Assembly: GCF_008728515.1 (NCBI RefSeq)
Contig: NC_044996.1
Span: 105,735,467-105,799,466 of the forward strand
Direction of reading: 5' to 3'
Length of the DNA: 64,000 nt
Source of the DNA: Papio anubis
Lineage: Eukaryota; Chordata; Mammalia; Primates; Cercopithecidae
Shown piece by piece: positions 1-10,611 of this stretch; the first letter of the stretch is position 1, and the number at the start of each line of letters is the position of its first letter. The notes below the pieces were generated by a model. It was not told the origin of the DNA. It saw nothing but the letters and a program-made list of their open reading frames with translations, and made no database searches. The position numbers and the translations under genes were made by a program.

Positions 1-245
1 GCAGCCCTCAACCAATGACTGATGGGAGCTGGTGGATGAATACCCCAGCTCCCTCACTCCATGGATGGAATATTCCCAAGTGATTGTTCTGTGCCAGCTC
101 TCAGATCCCCAGTGAGACTGTGCCCCAGTTGCCCAGAGCAGTAACCAGCTCATTGGCCACCTTCCCTTCCCCGCCTCCTTCCAGATATACCACTTGTACT
201 TAGACCCTTGTCTCAGGATCGGCTACTGGGGAACCCAAACGCAGA
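1..245 (+). mobile_element. LTR-like repeat, unnamed family, copy 1 (cut by window edge)
   Basis: The stretch resembles sequence at 47850-48175 (both have a GGATAAATACCCC-like run followed by CCCTCACTCC) and at 40220-40450 (both have CCAGTTGCCCA.AG.AGTAACCAGCTC). It ends in a segment like CCCTTGTCTCAGGATCGGCT...GGGGAACCC, which follows an AATAAA in copy 2, as a polyadenylation site and U5 would in an LTR. I cannot name the family. The three copies share the + orientation. Confidence 0.5.
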
Positions 246-249
246 CATG

Positions 250-372
250 TCATTTTGTTTATTCTGGTCCTTCGTCCTGCTGGACTAGCCCCAGATCCCC
301 TGTAGGTCCCAACACGGTGCCTGGCCCATAGTAGGTACCTCATAGTAGGTACCAGTAAATATTGAATGACTT
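250..372 (+). mobile_element. L2 LINE, 3' end
   Basis: Degraded L2 3' terminus: CACGGTGCCTGGCCCATAG, then a TAAATATTGAATGA-like end. A 14-bp unit, CATAGTAGGTACCT, is duplicated in tandem at 327-340 and 341-354. Confidence 0.6.
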
Positions 373-535
373 GAATCTGTACTAGAAGATCCTCTAAATG
401 AAATATAAGCAAATCCTGTTTTTCTGTGGATTGTTCTCTCTGCCCGCATATGCCAGGGCCATTCCCACTTCTGTGCTTTGGCCCTGCCACCCCCTGCCTG
501 GCCCTCTCCTATGGAAATCTGTAAGACTTAGCTTT

Positions 536-820
536 AGCCAGGCATAGTGGCTCATGGCTGTAATCCCAGGGACTTGGGAGGCTAAGGCGGGAAGATTGCT
601 TGAGGCCAGGAGACTAGCCTGGGTAGATAACATGGTGAGACCCAGCCTCTACAAGAAATTTTAAAAATTATCTGGGCATGGTGGCATGTGCCTGTAGTCC
701 CAGCTACTAGGGAGGCTGAGGCAGAAGGCTCTCTTGAGCCCAGGAGTTTGAGGCTGCAGTGAGCTATGATCGTGCCACTGCAGTCCAGCCTGGGTGATAT
801 TAATAGGATGAGACCCGGAC

Positions 821-851
<31 letters not shown>
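536..851 (+). mobile_element. AluJ, full length
   Basis: Dimeric Alu with J-like features (GCCTGGGTAGATAACATGGTGAGACC, right arm with GAGTTTGAGGCTGCAGTGAGC) and a poly(A) tail at 825-851. Diverged TSDs flank it: AGACTTAGCTTTAGCC before and AGGCTTACGTTTAGCC after. Confidence 0.9.
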
Positions 852-853
<2 letters not shown>

Positions 854-1303
854 CTTACGTTTAGCCTCAGCACTTCCCCACCTTGCCCCACCCCCAAGAA
901 CACCCTCTCTGCTGCAAGTCAGCCTACCCCGGTAGTTCCCTTCCCTGAATTGCTACTGAGCTTCAATAGTGCTGCCCGGCCTTGCACTTGCCGCTGATTT
1001 TGTTACATGCGTTCATTTTTTTCTTCATTGTGCTCTTCCATTCTCAAGGGTAAATCTCACAATCCCGAGGGCTTCCTGTTAGTCACGTCTCCTTCTGTCC
1101 CCAGGAGGAATTCGAAGATCTGACTCCATTATGAATCAGGGAAGATCAGTGTCATTGGCAAAAACAGCTTTTTCCAGCCACATAAACCAAGAAACTTGGT
1201 AAGTAAATGCAAGGCTTGCTGTGGATGGGTGCAGGAGTTGTGGGGCGCACAGAGATGGGGGAGGAGGATCTGGTAGAGAGACCCTGTGGCCATGACCTGC
1301 CTT
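852..1303. other. Unique sequence, nothing recognised
   Basis: Mixed-composition DNA between two Alus. No repeat family, RNA gene or convincing coding frame was recognised. Confidence 0.5.
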
Positions 1304-1314
1304 AGCCCCATAAG

Positions 1315-1604
1315 TTTCTTTTTTTGAGACGGAGTCTCAAGGCTGTCGCCTAGGCTGGAGGCGTGCAGTGGCCGGATCTCAGCTCACTGTAGCTCCGGCC
1401 CCGGCTCACGCATCGCCTCTCAGCCTCCGAAAGTAGCTGGGACTACAGGCGCTCGGCCACTGGCCTCGGCTATTTTTGTATTTCTTAGTATAGAGACGGG
1501 GTTTCACCGTTAGCCAGGATGGTCTCGACCTCCTGACCTCGTGATCCGCCCATCTCGGCCTCCCAAAGTGCTGGGATTACAGGCTTGAGCCACCGCGCCC
1601 GGCC
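1315..1604 (-). mobile_element. AluY, Old World monkey-like subfamily
   Basis: Full-length inverted Alu with young features, flanked by an exact 11-bp TSD, AGCCCCATAAG (1304-1314 and 1605-1615). On its own strand it carries GATCCGGCCACTG and GGCTCAAGCC. It has several private changes in the right arm, so it is not a very recent insertion. Confidence 0.88.
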
Positions 1605-3284
1605 AGCCCCATAAGCTTTTGAGCCCTGTTCTTGAACTGGATATGTCTTGAGTCTCACGGGGGATCTCTCACCCAGCTCAATGTGGTCCGCCTTCAGGGG
1701 TCCCAGCCGGAGCCTGTCTGGATTAGGCAATCAGGAAAGCCAACCAACACTGGGGAGAAAGCCTTACATGGACAGGGCGTCCAAGATGTCCCCTGCGGGC
1801 CTCCTTCCTCATTTCCAAGTTTCCTTATTAGATGGCGGAAATGTGTCTTATTCAGTCAAGAAGGACCCAGGCCCAGGTGAAAGGGGCACGGTTAAGCTCT
1901 CTGGGCCCGGAATCACTCAAGCACCTGGAAGGAGCGTTCTCTCCCTTAGAGACAGTTTTCATTTCCACCTTGCTCAAAACAAAAGCCAGGCGGCTGGAAA
2001 AACAAACGCCTGTGCAGGAGTTCCTCTCATATCTATGCTGACTTTTCCAGACCACAGATTGGGACGTGCTGACGAACAGGCATGGGTAGATTTATGGCAG
2101 GAGATCAACATGAGATATCAGAGGCAGGAAGTGTGGCCTTCCAGTGCACAGGGGTTGGCTGTGTGTCCTCGGGGTGGGTGCTGGGCTGGTTGCATAAAGG
2201 CCACAGGAAGTGTCCCTCAGGCTCGGGGCATGGGTTTCTCTGCGGTGGCCTGAACTCCGAGAGGAGCATAAGAAGGGAAATGCCTTTCTTCTTTAGTGTG
2301 GAGTTGCTGTTACCCTGGAAACAGCCCTTCTGGCCTACAGGGCCTAATAACATTCCTCAAAGTTTTCAGGAGTTGTGAGTTTTGGAATGATGACATGAAT
2401 GTGGCTTTGTAGGGGCAGAACTCTGCCTCCGGAGTTAGGCGCGCGAAGGAAAACACAGCAAAACAAAATGGAAAATGCAGCCTGTGGTTTAGAAAGACGT
2501 TGGGGTTGTAGAATCGTGGCTGTCGAATGGGAAACTTCTGTGCATCTTTTTCCTTCTTAGATGGTAACTCCTGAGGTGTCCTAGCAGAGTCAGAAGTAGG
2601 ATTCAGGTTTGGGGATTTTAGAATGCTCTTGGCTATGTACAGGGTTCCTTATTTCTCAAAACAGTAGCTCTGTGGATCTCTGCAGTTGTGTGGTTGGCTA
2701 GGAAAGCAGAAATTGTCATATTACAGAAATATTCAGTAATGAATTTTGCATGAAATTTGCCCCCACGCAGACATCCTTCCCTCCTTCCTTATCAGCTACC
2801 TACGTCCTGCCCTTCAGTTGCCAGGAAGCAGACCACAGCCCAATACAGTGCGGTGCAACTGTGAAGTCCTGAACTGCTGGATTTTCTGAAGTCAAATGAG
2901 GACGATGCTGGAGAATTACTTCCATCTCACGAGGAGTCACTAATTGGGATGTTGAGTGAGTTAGCTCAGTTCTCAGCCAAAGAGACGATCCGTATAGGCA
3001 GGAGGCATGATGGGAATTTCCAAAAGTGGACCCTTTGAAGAACAAAGAATCAAGAGAGACCCTTGGGATAGCTGATGAAGGCCTTGAACCTTTTTGCCAA
3101 AATGACCCTCTTTATGATGGTGTGTGAAAGTCAAGGGTGAATTGGAGGCTGTTCTGTCTCTAGATGATTTGGTCGGGGAAAAGAAAAGCTTTGAACTCCC
3201 AACAAAACTTGTTAGCACTTTGTTACTGCTAAGAGTGGTGCACAGTTGCACTTAGAAACTCCATTTTCTTAAATATGAAATGAC
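1605..3284. other. 1.7-kb unique block
   Basis: No interspersed repeat recognised. It contains the longest open frame outside repeats (201 codons, + strand, 1648-2253), but several other frames are also open here and the protein has no motif I know. A GC-richer 1650-2450 part is followed by an AT-richer part. Function unknown. Confidence 0.45.
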
Positions 3285-3628
3285 TTATTTTTTCCCCAGC
3301 TTCCGTGAAGTATGGTTCAACACAAAAATTGTATATATTTGAGCTATACAATGTTTGATGTATGTATACGTTGCGAAATAATTAGGACAATCAAGCTAAT
3401 TGATACATCCATCACCTCACATAGTTACCATTTTGTGTGTGGTGAGAACACTTGATATTTATTCTCTTAGCAAATTTATACAATACAGTATTATTAACTA
3501 TAGTCATCATTCTGTATATTAGATCTCCAGAACTTATTCATCCTTCATAACTGAAACTGTACCCTTTGACCAACATCCCATTTACCCCATGCCCCAGTCC
3601 TTGGCAGCCACCATTCTACTCTGTTTCT
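3285..3628 (-). mobile_element. L1M 3' end, first part (split by Alu)
   Basis: Reverse complement of an old L1M 3' region: AATTGTATATATTTGAGCTATACA, then ATCCATCACCTCACATAG, then ACTATAGTCATCATTCTGTA and ATTAGATCTCCAGAACTTATTCAT. The element resumes at 3931 after an Alu insertion. Confidence 0.8.
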
Positions 3629-3930
3629 TTTTGAGATGAAGTCTTGCTCTGTCGCCGAGGTTGGAGTGCAGTGGTGCAATCTTGGCTCACTGCAACCTCT
3701 GCCTCCTGGGTTCAAGAGATTCTCTTGCCTCAGCCTGCTGAGTAACTAGGATTACAGGTGCCCACCACCGGGCCCAGCTAATTTTTTTTTTTTTTTTTTT
3801 TAGTAGATGTGGGAGAGATGGGGTTTCACCATGTTGGCCAGGCGGGTCTCAAACTTTTGACCTCAGGTGATCTGCCAGTCCTGGTCACTCAGAGTACTGG
3901 GATTATAGGCGTGAGCCACGGTGTCCAGCC
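3629..3930 (-). mobile_element. AluS inserted in L1M
   Basis: Inverted Alu running from TTGAGATGAAGTCTTGCTC to GTGAGCCACGGTGTCCAGCC. The middle A-rich linker is expanded to about 22 T (3781-3802). It interrupts the L1M between CCATTCTACTCTGTTTCT and CATTCTGTTTCTATGAG, giving a TSD of about 10 bp. Confidence 0.88.
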
Positions 3931-3985
3931 CATTCTGTTTCTATGAGTTCGACTTTTTTAGATTCCACATATAAATGAGACCAAA
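3931..3985 (-). mobile_element. L1M, second part
   Basis: Continues the L1M after the Alu: TTCTATGAGTTCGACTTTTT then AGATTCCACATATAAATGAGA, in the expected order for the inverted element. Confidence 0.75.
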
Positions 3986-4492
3986 AATAACTTATTTTTA
4001 TGATTCAAGTGTCATTTTTGAGATCAAGTCCCAGTTCAATTTTTTCCCCCTGTATTTACTTGGAAACTTTGGTCTCTATTTCAGTTGGTTCACTATAAGT
4101 GGGCTTTCCCCATGTGGGTTGACCTCAGGTGACAAGGGTCTCCAGTATTTCCAGGAGCTGGCAAGCTTGGTGGCTTTGTTTCTTTTTGGTGGAGGGAGAG
4201 GATAAAGGCTCCAGAGGATGGAGTGGCATGGAACGGTAGTTGCCCTACGCAGGATAGGGGGGTACCATTTAGGGTTGGAGGCTCAGAAACAGTACATGTA
4301 AAACTGCCCAACTGCCTGTTCAGCTTCCTTCACATCTCCCATACCAAATGCTGAAGAGGTTCTTCAAATGTCTCCCACCGTCTCCCTCCCTGTAGCACCT
4401 CTCCAATCCATAACCCCCTCTCCATCTCAGTATGCAGCGACTTCCTCCTGATTTGAAGGCGCAAACCCTTGCCCTCAAAATCCCCCATCACT
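3986..4492. other. Unique sequence, nothing recognised
   Basis: About 500 bp with no recognised repeat. The last 100 bp become pyrimidine-rich and lead into the microsatellite. Confidence 0.4.
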
Positions 4493-4628
<136 letters not shown>

Positions 4629-4813
4629 CGTTCATTTTGAGACAGGGTCTTGCTCTGTCACCCAGGCTGGAGTGCAGTGGCACGTTCATAGGTCACTGCA
4701 GCCTCGACCTCTGGGCTCAAGTGATCCTCCCTCCTCGGCCCCTCAAGTAGCTAGGACTACAGGTGTGCGCCACCACGCCCAGCTAATTTTTGTATTTTTT
4801 GGTAGAGACAGGG
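4629..4813 (-). mobile_element. AluJ, first part (split by MaLR LTR)
   Basis: Inverted Alu with J-like CTGCAGCCTCGACCTCTGGG and GGGCTCAAGTGATCC. It stops inside GTAGAGACAGGGT and resumes at 5175 with GGGGTTTCACCATG. Confidence 0.88.
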
Positions 4814-5174
4814 TGTATTAGTCTGTTCTCACACTGCTCTGAAGAAATACTCGAGACTGGGTAATTGATAAAGGAAAGAGGTTTAATTGACTCACAGTTA
4901 CGTGTGGCTGGGGAGGCCTCAGGAAACTTACAATCATGGCAGACGGCACCTCTTCACAGAGTGACAGGGGAGAGAATGAGTGCCCAGCGAAGGGGCAAGC
5001 CCTTTACAAAACCATCAGATCTCGTGAGAACTAACTTTCTGTCAGGAGAACAGCATGGAGGTAACTGCCCCCATGATTCAGTGATCTCTACCTGGTCCCT
5101 CCCACAACATGTGGGGATTATAGGAACTACAGCTCAAGATGGGATTTAGGTGGGGACACAGCCAAAGCATATCC
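4814..5174 (-). mobile_element. MaLR LTR (THE1/MSTA-like) inside an Alu
   Basis: Solo LTR of the ERVL-MaLR group, inverted: begins TGTATTAGTCTGTTCTCACA, then GAGACTGGGTAATTGATAAA, and ends GTGGGGACACAGCCAAAGCA plus TATC. Length about 360 bp matches a THE1/MST LTR. No internal retroviral sequence is present, as expected after LTR-LTR recombination. It splits an AluJ, so it is the younger insertion. Confidence 0.88.
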
Positions 5175-5286
5175 TGGGGTTTCACCATGTTGCCCAGGCT
5201 GGTGTTGAACTCCTGAGATCAAGTGATCTGCCCACCTCGGCCTCCCAAAATGCTGGAATTAGAGGCATGAACCAGTGCTCCCGGCC
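5175..5286 (-). mobile_element. AluJ, second part
   Basis: Remainder of the Alu that begins at 4629, from GGTTTCACCATGTTGCCC to the terminal CCGGCC. Confidence 0.88.
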
Positions 5287-5355
5287 TCTCCCCTCTTTTA
5301 TAGTCGACATCTGGTTGTTAGTAATGCCTGTTGGTCTTACCATCAAAACACTCCT

Positions 5356-5505
5356 AGGCTGGGGTTGTGGCTCATGCCTGGAATCCCAGCACTTTGGGAG
5401 GCTGAGACAAGAGGATCCCTTGAGCCCAGGAGTTTCAGACCAGCCTCGGCAACATAGTGAGACCCTGTCACTATTTTTGTACAAAACAAAACAAAGCAAA
5501 ACCCA
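5356..5505 (+). mobile_element. FLAM-like Alu monomer
   Basis: A single left-type arm: AGGCTGGGGTTGTGGCTCA to AACATAGTGAGACCCTGTC, then an A-rich ACAAAACAAAACAAAGC tail. No right arm follows, which fits a free left Alu monomer rather than a dimer. Confidence 0.75.
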
Positions 5506-5599
5506 AAATCCCACTCCCAGACTGTTTTCATGGTTACCTGCCACCAGTCTGGGTGAGCCTGGCGCTCTCTGCTGATGACTTCTCTCTGGCCTCTCTGCT

Positions 5600-6188
5600 T
5601 CACTCCTGCCCCCTGAAGTTGAGATTCAATGAAGAAGCCAGTGTGCCCCTGTCATGTCATATCATTCCTCAGCTCAAAACCCTTGCAATTTCCCAGCTTA
5701 TTCAGAGTAAAAGCAGCACTGACTGAAACACAGTGTCCTGTAAGGCCTATATGACCTAGTTCCCATCGCCTGTCTGACCTCAACCTCTATTCCCTCCTCC
5801 TTGCTCCCTCCCCTCCAGCCACACTGCCTGGAACATGGCAAGCCTGCCTCTGCCTGCTTCTGCCTCAGGGCCTTTGCACTTGCTCCTCCCCTGCCTGGAA
5901 TGCTCCTCCCTCTGCCTAGAAAGCTCCTCCCCCCAGGTAATGCCTTCAGTCCTTCCCTTCAGGTCTTTGTGCAGATGTCAGCTTCTGGGGAGGATTTCCT
6001 TGGCTCTGCCTTTCCCCAACCATATACTCCCTATCCTCCCCTCCTGTTTACTTGTATACCTTGGCACTCATTACCATCTGACATGCTATATAGTTTACTT
6101 GGTTGTCTTGCTTCTGGCTTTTTTTCTCCCACCAGAATGGCAGCTGCCACGAGGGCAGGGATTTTTAAATCTGTTTTGTTTGTTTCTT
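5600..6188 (+). mobile_element. L2 LINE, 3' part (split by Alu)
   Basis: Long L2 segment: GCCTCAGGGCCTTTGCACTT, CTGCCTGGAATGCTCCTCCC, ACTCATTACCATCTGACATG, and GGCAGCTGCCACGAGGGCAG. The order matches the L2 3' consensus. It resumes at 6492 after an Alu. Confidence 0.85.
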
Positions 6189-6491
6189 TCTTCTTCTTCT
6201 TCTTCTTTTTTTTTTAAGACTCACGCTGTCACCCAGGCTGGAGTGCAGTGGCGTGACCTCGGCTCACTGTAACCTCTCATCTCCCCAGTTAAAGCGATTC
6301 TCCTGCCTCAGCCTCCTAAGTAGTTGGGACTACAGGTGCATGACACCACGCCGGCTAGTTTTTGTATTTTTAGTCGAGATGGGGTTTCACCATGTTGGCT
6401 AGGCTGGTCTAGAACTCCTGATCTCAAGTGATCCGGCTGCCTCAGCCTCCCAAAGTGTTGGGATTACAGGCGTGAGCCTCTGTGCCCTGCC
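6189..6491 (-). mobile_element. Alu with (TTC)n tail, inserted in L2
   Basis: Inverted dimeric Alu from AAGACTCACGCTGTCACCC to GTGAGCCTCTGTGCCCTGCC. Its former A-tail is a (TTC)n run followed by T10 at 6189-6216. Confidence 0.87.
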
Positions 6492-6570
6492 AAAAGTCGT
6501 TTTCTTTCTTGCCATGCTTTTAGTTCAGTGCCCATCTCTCAGTGAGACCTCAATATTTGTTGAAAACATG
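6492..6570 (+). mobile_element. L2, terminal part
   Basis: Resumes the L2 after the Alu and ends with AGTTCAGTGCCCATC...CAATATTTGTTGAAAACATGAA, a decayed L2 3' terminus. Confidence 0.7.
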
Positions 6571-7254
6571 AATGTGTGGGGCTTGGGGCGAATGCTGGAA
6601 TCGCACCTTGATAATAAAGTAGAGACAGAGCAGGAAAAGCAATGATTCTCCCCACACACCCCGGTCCTGAAACTCACGCTGTCTCTGACCAAAGCCTTGC
6701 CACCCTGAAGGCTCTGGGTACCCCATAAACAGAGGTCTCAGGAGGCCTCCCCCAATCACCAGTGTATGGTTGGAGGGCTCAAGGTTGGGCACCTGGGGGG
6801 CCTCTCTGGAATTTCAGGTGTGGGAGCCTTTGACCAGCGGCGCAACCGAGAGGTGGAATAATGCCTTTGTGGCATTTTGCTCCTGCATACTGGCAGGTGA
6901 GGCTAGGCTATGCAGACCCTTTTATATCTGCCACAGCCCTGGGACCAGATGCTCTGGCCCTCGCAGATGTTTTATATATGTTTTTGTTGAGTGAAAGGGA
7001 AAAAGACGCAGCAGCAGGTGTCTACACTGGCCAACGCCAGCGAGGGCGGGGAAGGGCAGTCTTACTTCAGAGAGTCCACAGATCCAGCTTCTCATCTCCC
7101 ATAGCCCTCCCCCTTTTGACCCCAGGGCTCCCCTGCAGGTTTCTGCCTTTGAGAGCCACCTTGCCCAGGGAGTGCCCTGCCCACGGCCTGCAGGATGGAA
7201 GAAAAACGTTGTTTTCCCGGCTGGCTGCTTTGGGGACTTTACCGCCTGCAGTGG
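6571..7254. other. Unique sequence, nothing recognised
   Basis: About 680 bp with no repeat I recognise and no convincing coding frame. Confidence 0.4.
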
Positions 7255-7310
7255 TCTGTAGTCCTAGCTCAGCTTTAGAATCCTCTGGGAGCTTTTAAAA
7301 AATCCTTCAT
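7255..7310 (+). mobile_element. MER5-like DNA transposon, part 1 of 3
   Basis: Non-autonomous hAT-Charlie fragment: TTTAGAATCCTCTGGGAGCTTTTAAAAAATCC. It continues at 7620-7703 (GAATCCAAATCTCTGAGGG, GGAACCCAGGCATTGCTAGC) and 8019-8052 (TTGGTGATTCTGTTGTGCAG), interrupted by two Alus. Confidence 0.65.
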
Positions 7311-7609
7311 GGCCGGGCGCGGTGGCTCACGCCTGTAATCCCAGCACTTTGGGAGGCCAAGATGGGCGGATCACGAGGTCAGGAGATCGAGACCATCCTG
7401 GCTAACACGGTGAAACCCCGTCTCTACTAAAAAATACAAAAAAATTAGCCGGGCGTGGTAGCGGGCGCCTGTAGTCCCAGCTACTCGGGAGGCTGAGGCA
7501 GGAGAATGGCGTGAACCCGGGAGGCGGAGCTTGCAGTGAGCTGAGATCCGGCCACTGCACTCCAGCCTGGGCGACAGAGCAAAGACTCCGTCTCAAAAAA
7601 AAAAAAAAA
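7311..7609 (+). mobile_element. AluY, Old World monkey-like, intact
   Basis: Near-consensus full-length AluY: GGCCGGGCGCGGTGGCTCAC start, two complete arms, GATCCGGCCACTGCACTCC variant, and an A17 tail. Exact TSD AATCCTTCAT at 7301-7310 and 7610-7619. One of the youngest insertions in the window. Confidence 0.95.
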
Positions 7610-7619
7610 AATCCTTCAT

Positions 7620-7703
7620 ACCTGGGCTCCCACTCACTTAAATTGAATCCAAATCTCTGAGGGTGGAACCCAGGCATTGCTAGCTTAAAAAACCACAACA
7701 ACA
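7620..7703 (+). mobile_element. MER5-like DNA transposon, part 2 of 3
   Basis: Middle portion of the element described at 7255, between the AluY and the AluS. Confidence 0.6.
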
Positions 7704-8018
7704 GGCCGGGCACAGTGGCTCACGACTGTAATCCCAGCACTTTGGGAGGCTGAGGCAGGTGGATGACTTGAGGTCAGGAGTTCGAGAGCAGTCTGGCCAA
7801 TATGGTGAAACTCGTCTCTACTAAAAATACAAAAATTAGCCAGGTGCGGTGGTGGGCACCTGTAATCCCAGCTACTCAGGAGGCTGAGGTGAGAGATTCA
7901 CTTGAACCTGGGAGGTGGAGGTTGCAGTGAGCCCAGATCGCGCCATTGCACTCCATCCTGGGCAACAGAGCAAAACTCCGTTTGAAAACAGCAACAACAA
8001 AATAACAACAACAACAAC
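7704..8018 (+). mobile_element. AluS
   Basis: Full-length Alu from GGCCGGGCACAGTGGCTCAC to ACTCCGTTTGAAAAC, with an (AAC)n-rich tail at 7987-8018. It lies in the same MER5-like element as the AluY at 7311. Confidence 0.93.
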
Positions 8019-8052
8019 TTGGTGATTCTGTTGTGCAGCCAGATCTGAGGCC
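8019..8052 (+). mobile_element. MER5-like DNA transposon, part 3 of 3
   Basis: Terminal part: TTGGTGATTCTGTTGTGCAG then CCAGATCTGAGG, the expected end of a MER5-type element. Confidence 0.6.
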
Positions 8053-8689
8053 TGCAGTGGTGCTGGTTGAGAGACGTGCCCTGGAACCTGACCTACTGAC
8101 CTTTGCCATCTGGCACCCTCCCCTTGGCCAGTTCATGCCTTGCCAGCTTTCAGGGCTTGTCACCAGCCCTTTCGTTTGCAAAAAGCCTTCTGGACATGGG
8201 GTCTGACTCCTCAGATCTCTCCCTCTTGCCGCAGCCTGCTTGTTTTTGGAACTGGGTGTTTGGTAATTTATCACTCCTTCCAGGGCCCATTCTCTGCCCC
8301 TCGCATTGTTATTTATCTTCTCCAGTGTTTACTGCCTTGACTCAACCTGGATTATATACTCCCTCCTGTTACTTAACCTGGGTTCCATTGGGTACAGAAT
8401 CAATGAGAAAGAATTTCAAAGTGCAAATGGCCTGGCTCCAGAATGCAGGGAGTTGAGGGAGAGGAAGATATTCCTAGTAGTTTCTCTTGGGGTTTTTGCT
8501 GGCCTTCACATTCAGGAGGGGAGGCCCCTCTGCATTTGGGAAGCACGGGGATTCCCATCAGGGGTTTCCAGGTTCCCCGCACAGGGTGAGCCACATGAAA
8601 CATTTGTTGATTGGCTGAAGACAGCCCTGGAGCTGGTGGAGAAACTTCTGGGGACAAGTGCACAACCGGGTACTGTGAAGAGTGCTTAA
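8053..8689. other. Unique sequence, nothing recognised
   Basis: Around 640 bp with no confidently named repeat; the 8220-8400 part is vaguely L2-like but too diverged to assign. Confidence 0.4.
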
Positions 8690-8815
8690 GTCGGACCTCC
8701 TTTTACAGAGGAGGAGACCAGAGCCAGAGAGAGGAAGTGAGCTCTGCAAGGCCACCCAGTGAGCTCCTGCTAGAGCCAGCCCCAAAACGCAGCCGAACTC
8801 AGCCCAGCTGCCCCC
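8690..8815 (-). mobile_element. MIR SINE
   Basis: Inverted MIR: CCTTTTACAGAGGAGGAGAC, then AGAGAGGAAGTGAGCTCTGC and AAGGCCACCCAGTGAGC, matching the MIR core order. Confidence 0.7.
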
Positions 8816-9281
8816 TCTTCTTCCATGACCTTTGGCTGCTTCCTGGAAGGCAGGATTACTAAACTGATAGACGGCAGGAGGTCCGTGAACTTGGATGGGA
8901 AGGAAAATTACATCTTCGTTTTCACTAAACCTCTCACTGAAATCCTTTAATAGACGTAGGAAACAAACCACAGTGATATTGGCGGGAGCTGTGACTTTGT
9001 CGCCAACAGAAATCACAGATATTTCCATATTATGTTACAGTTACTGCAGGTATCTCAAATACCAATTACACTCATCATTGTTTTGAAATTACAGCAGTTA
9101 TTTTACCTAGTTATTTAATACATTAAATAAGCACGTATATGACTACATCACCAAATATTTTCATGCTTATTTCAATATAATTGGTTTGCTTTGCAATTCC
9201 ATGGTATTTTATTGTATGCACTTAAAGTATTATTCTGAGAAGGCTCCAAAGGGGCCACAGTGCAAAAACAATTACAACCCT
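8816..9281. other. Unique, AT-rich toward the right
   Basis: No repeat recognised; 9060-9200 is AT-rich. Confidence 0.4.
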
Positions 9282-10161
9282 ATTGGGCTCGGAACACAAT
9301 ACCCCAAAGTATGGCACTTTGGCATGCTGAGTGCTTTAAACCGAAGGAGATTGGAGGGCCTCAGAAGCAAAGTTTCACTGAACTTCTCCTACTCTCCTGT
9401 CTCTGACTCCACCCCCCCGGCCCCCACCACCAAAGGAAGTCATAGAAATCAAAATTCCTCTTCCCAAAGGTGAGTCATGGAAACTAGAACCCTTCTCTCC
9501 CAAAGCAAGCCATATAATCTAGAAAGGTCACTCTCTCTCTTTTCCCTTCTCTCTTGAAGACCCTCATTTCAGAGGGGTCCTGCCTCATACCTGAAAGGAA
9601 GGAATGCTATACAGACGGGCCAAGAATCTGGGCAGGGCTGCTGGGATTCCTCCTCAGTCTATTACCATGAGATCATACCCTTTTGTCCAGTCACATTTCT
9701 ACAAGGCTGCCCATTCTTCATGGAATGTAAGCATAAAAATAGACAGTTTTGGCTGGGTGGGGTGTCTCATGCCTGTAATCCCAGCGCTTTGGGTGGCTGA
9801 GGCAGGAGGCTCATCTGAGGTCAGGAGTTTGAGACCAGCCTGGCTAACATGGTGAAAACCCACCTTTACTAAAAATACAAAAATTAACCAAGCGTGCAAA
9901 TCTGTAATTCCAGCTACTTGGGAAGCTGAGGCAGGAGAATCGCTTGTACCCAGAAGGCGGAGGTTGCAGTGAGCCGAGATCATGCCACTGCATTCCAGCC
10001 TGGACGACAGAGCGAGACTCCATCTCAAACAAACAAACAAACAAACTTTAATTAAGTACATTTGTTATGCTTTTCTCTTGCTAACCTGTCTTTTGTCATA
10101 GGAGTGTTGGCTGTGACACTTATGATGACTGAGAAAAGGTATCACACGTTCCGCCCCTACA
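9282..10161 (+). mobile_element. LTR-like element, family B copy 1 (contains an Alu)
   Basis: Homologous to 22451-22981: both open with ACTCC/ACCCC-AAA-TATGGCACxTTG, share a TAAGCATAAAAATA segment, TTGTATGCTTTTCTCTTG or its variant, and GATGAxTGAGAAAAG, and both end in CCCCTACA. The TG...CA shape and repeated dispersal suggest a solo LTR of an endogenous retrovirus; family name not known to me. An Alu at 9751-10046 interrupts it. Confidence 0.6.
9751..10046 (+). mobile_element. AluS-like with (CAAA)n tail
   Basis: Full-length Alu from GGCTGGGTGGGGTGTCTCAT to GAGACTCCATCTC. The tail has become (AAAC)n, five units at about 10027-10046. Confidence 0.9.
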
Positions 10162-10254
10162 ACCCCTTCATAAGGACTGGTTTCCTTAAAACGTGCAGGA
10201 CATCTTCTGCTGTAGCCTCAGTATGATGGATGATTAGAGCTCAGCCTGGGTGAC

Positions 10255-10410
10255 ACCAGGGCTGAGTTCCCTTCTCAGTTACTCAATTTCTCTGAATTCT
10301 GCTTCCTTGTTCATAAAATAGGGATAATAATAGTCCTTACATTTCAGAGTTGTGAGGATGAGAATGCACATACAAGGTTTGTTCCAGGGCTTGGCCAAGG
10401 GTAAAGGGTA
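10255..10410 (+). mobile_element. MIR SINE
   Basis: CTCAATTTCTCTGAATTCTG, TTGTTCATAAAATAGGGATA, then ATAATAGTCCTTACATTTCA and GTTGTGAGGATGAGAATG: the MIR core and 3' half in + orientation. Confidence 0.8.
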
Positions 10411-10611
10411 CAAGTTCAATCCATACCAGTGGTAGTGGTCACATGCCAATTTCTTGGGGTACTGGTTGGCAAGAACCATTTATTTGTCCAATTCAAAAAG
10501 AAGAAAAAAAAATCTTTGCTAACTGTCAAATGTTTTCTAACCTCAGTTCACAGGTATCAAAAATGATTGTCTGAGACCAGATGGCCTAAAATGGTGTTTT
10601 CAATTAAAACA

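Noticed and set aside
5356..5505. Second 7SL-like RNA gene
   Set aside because: Only the Alu-type arm is present; no S-domain sequence, so it is a FLAM-like monomer.
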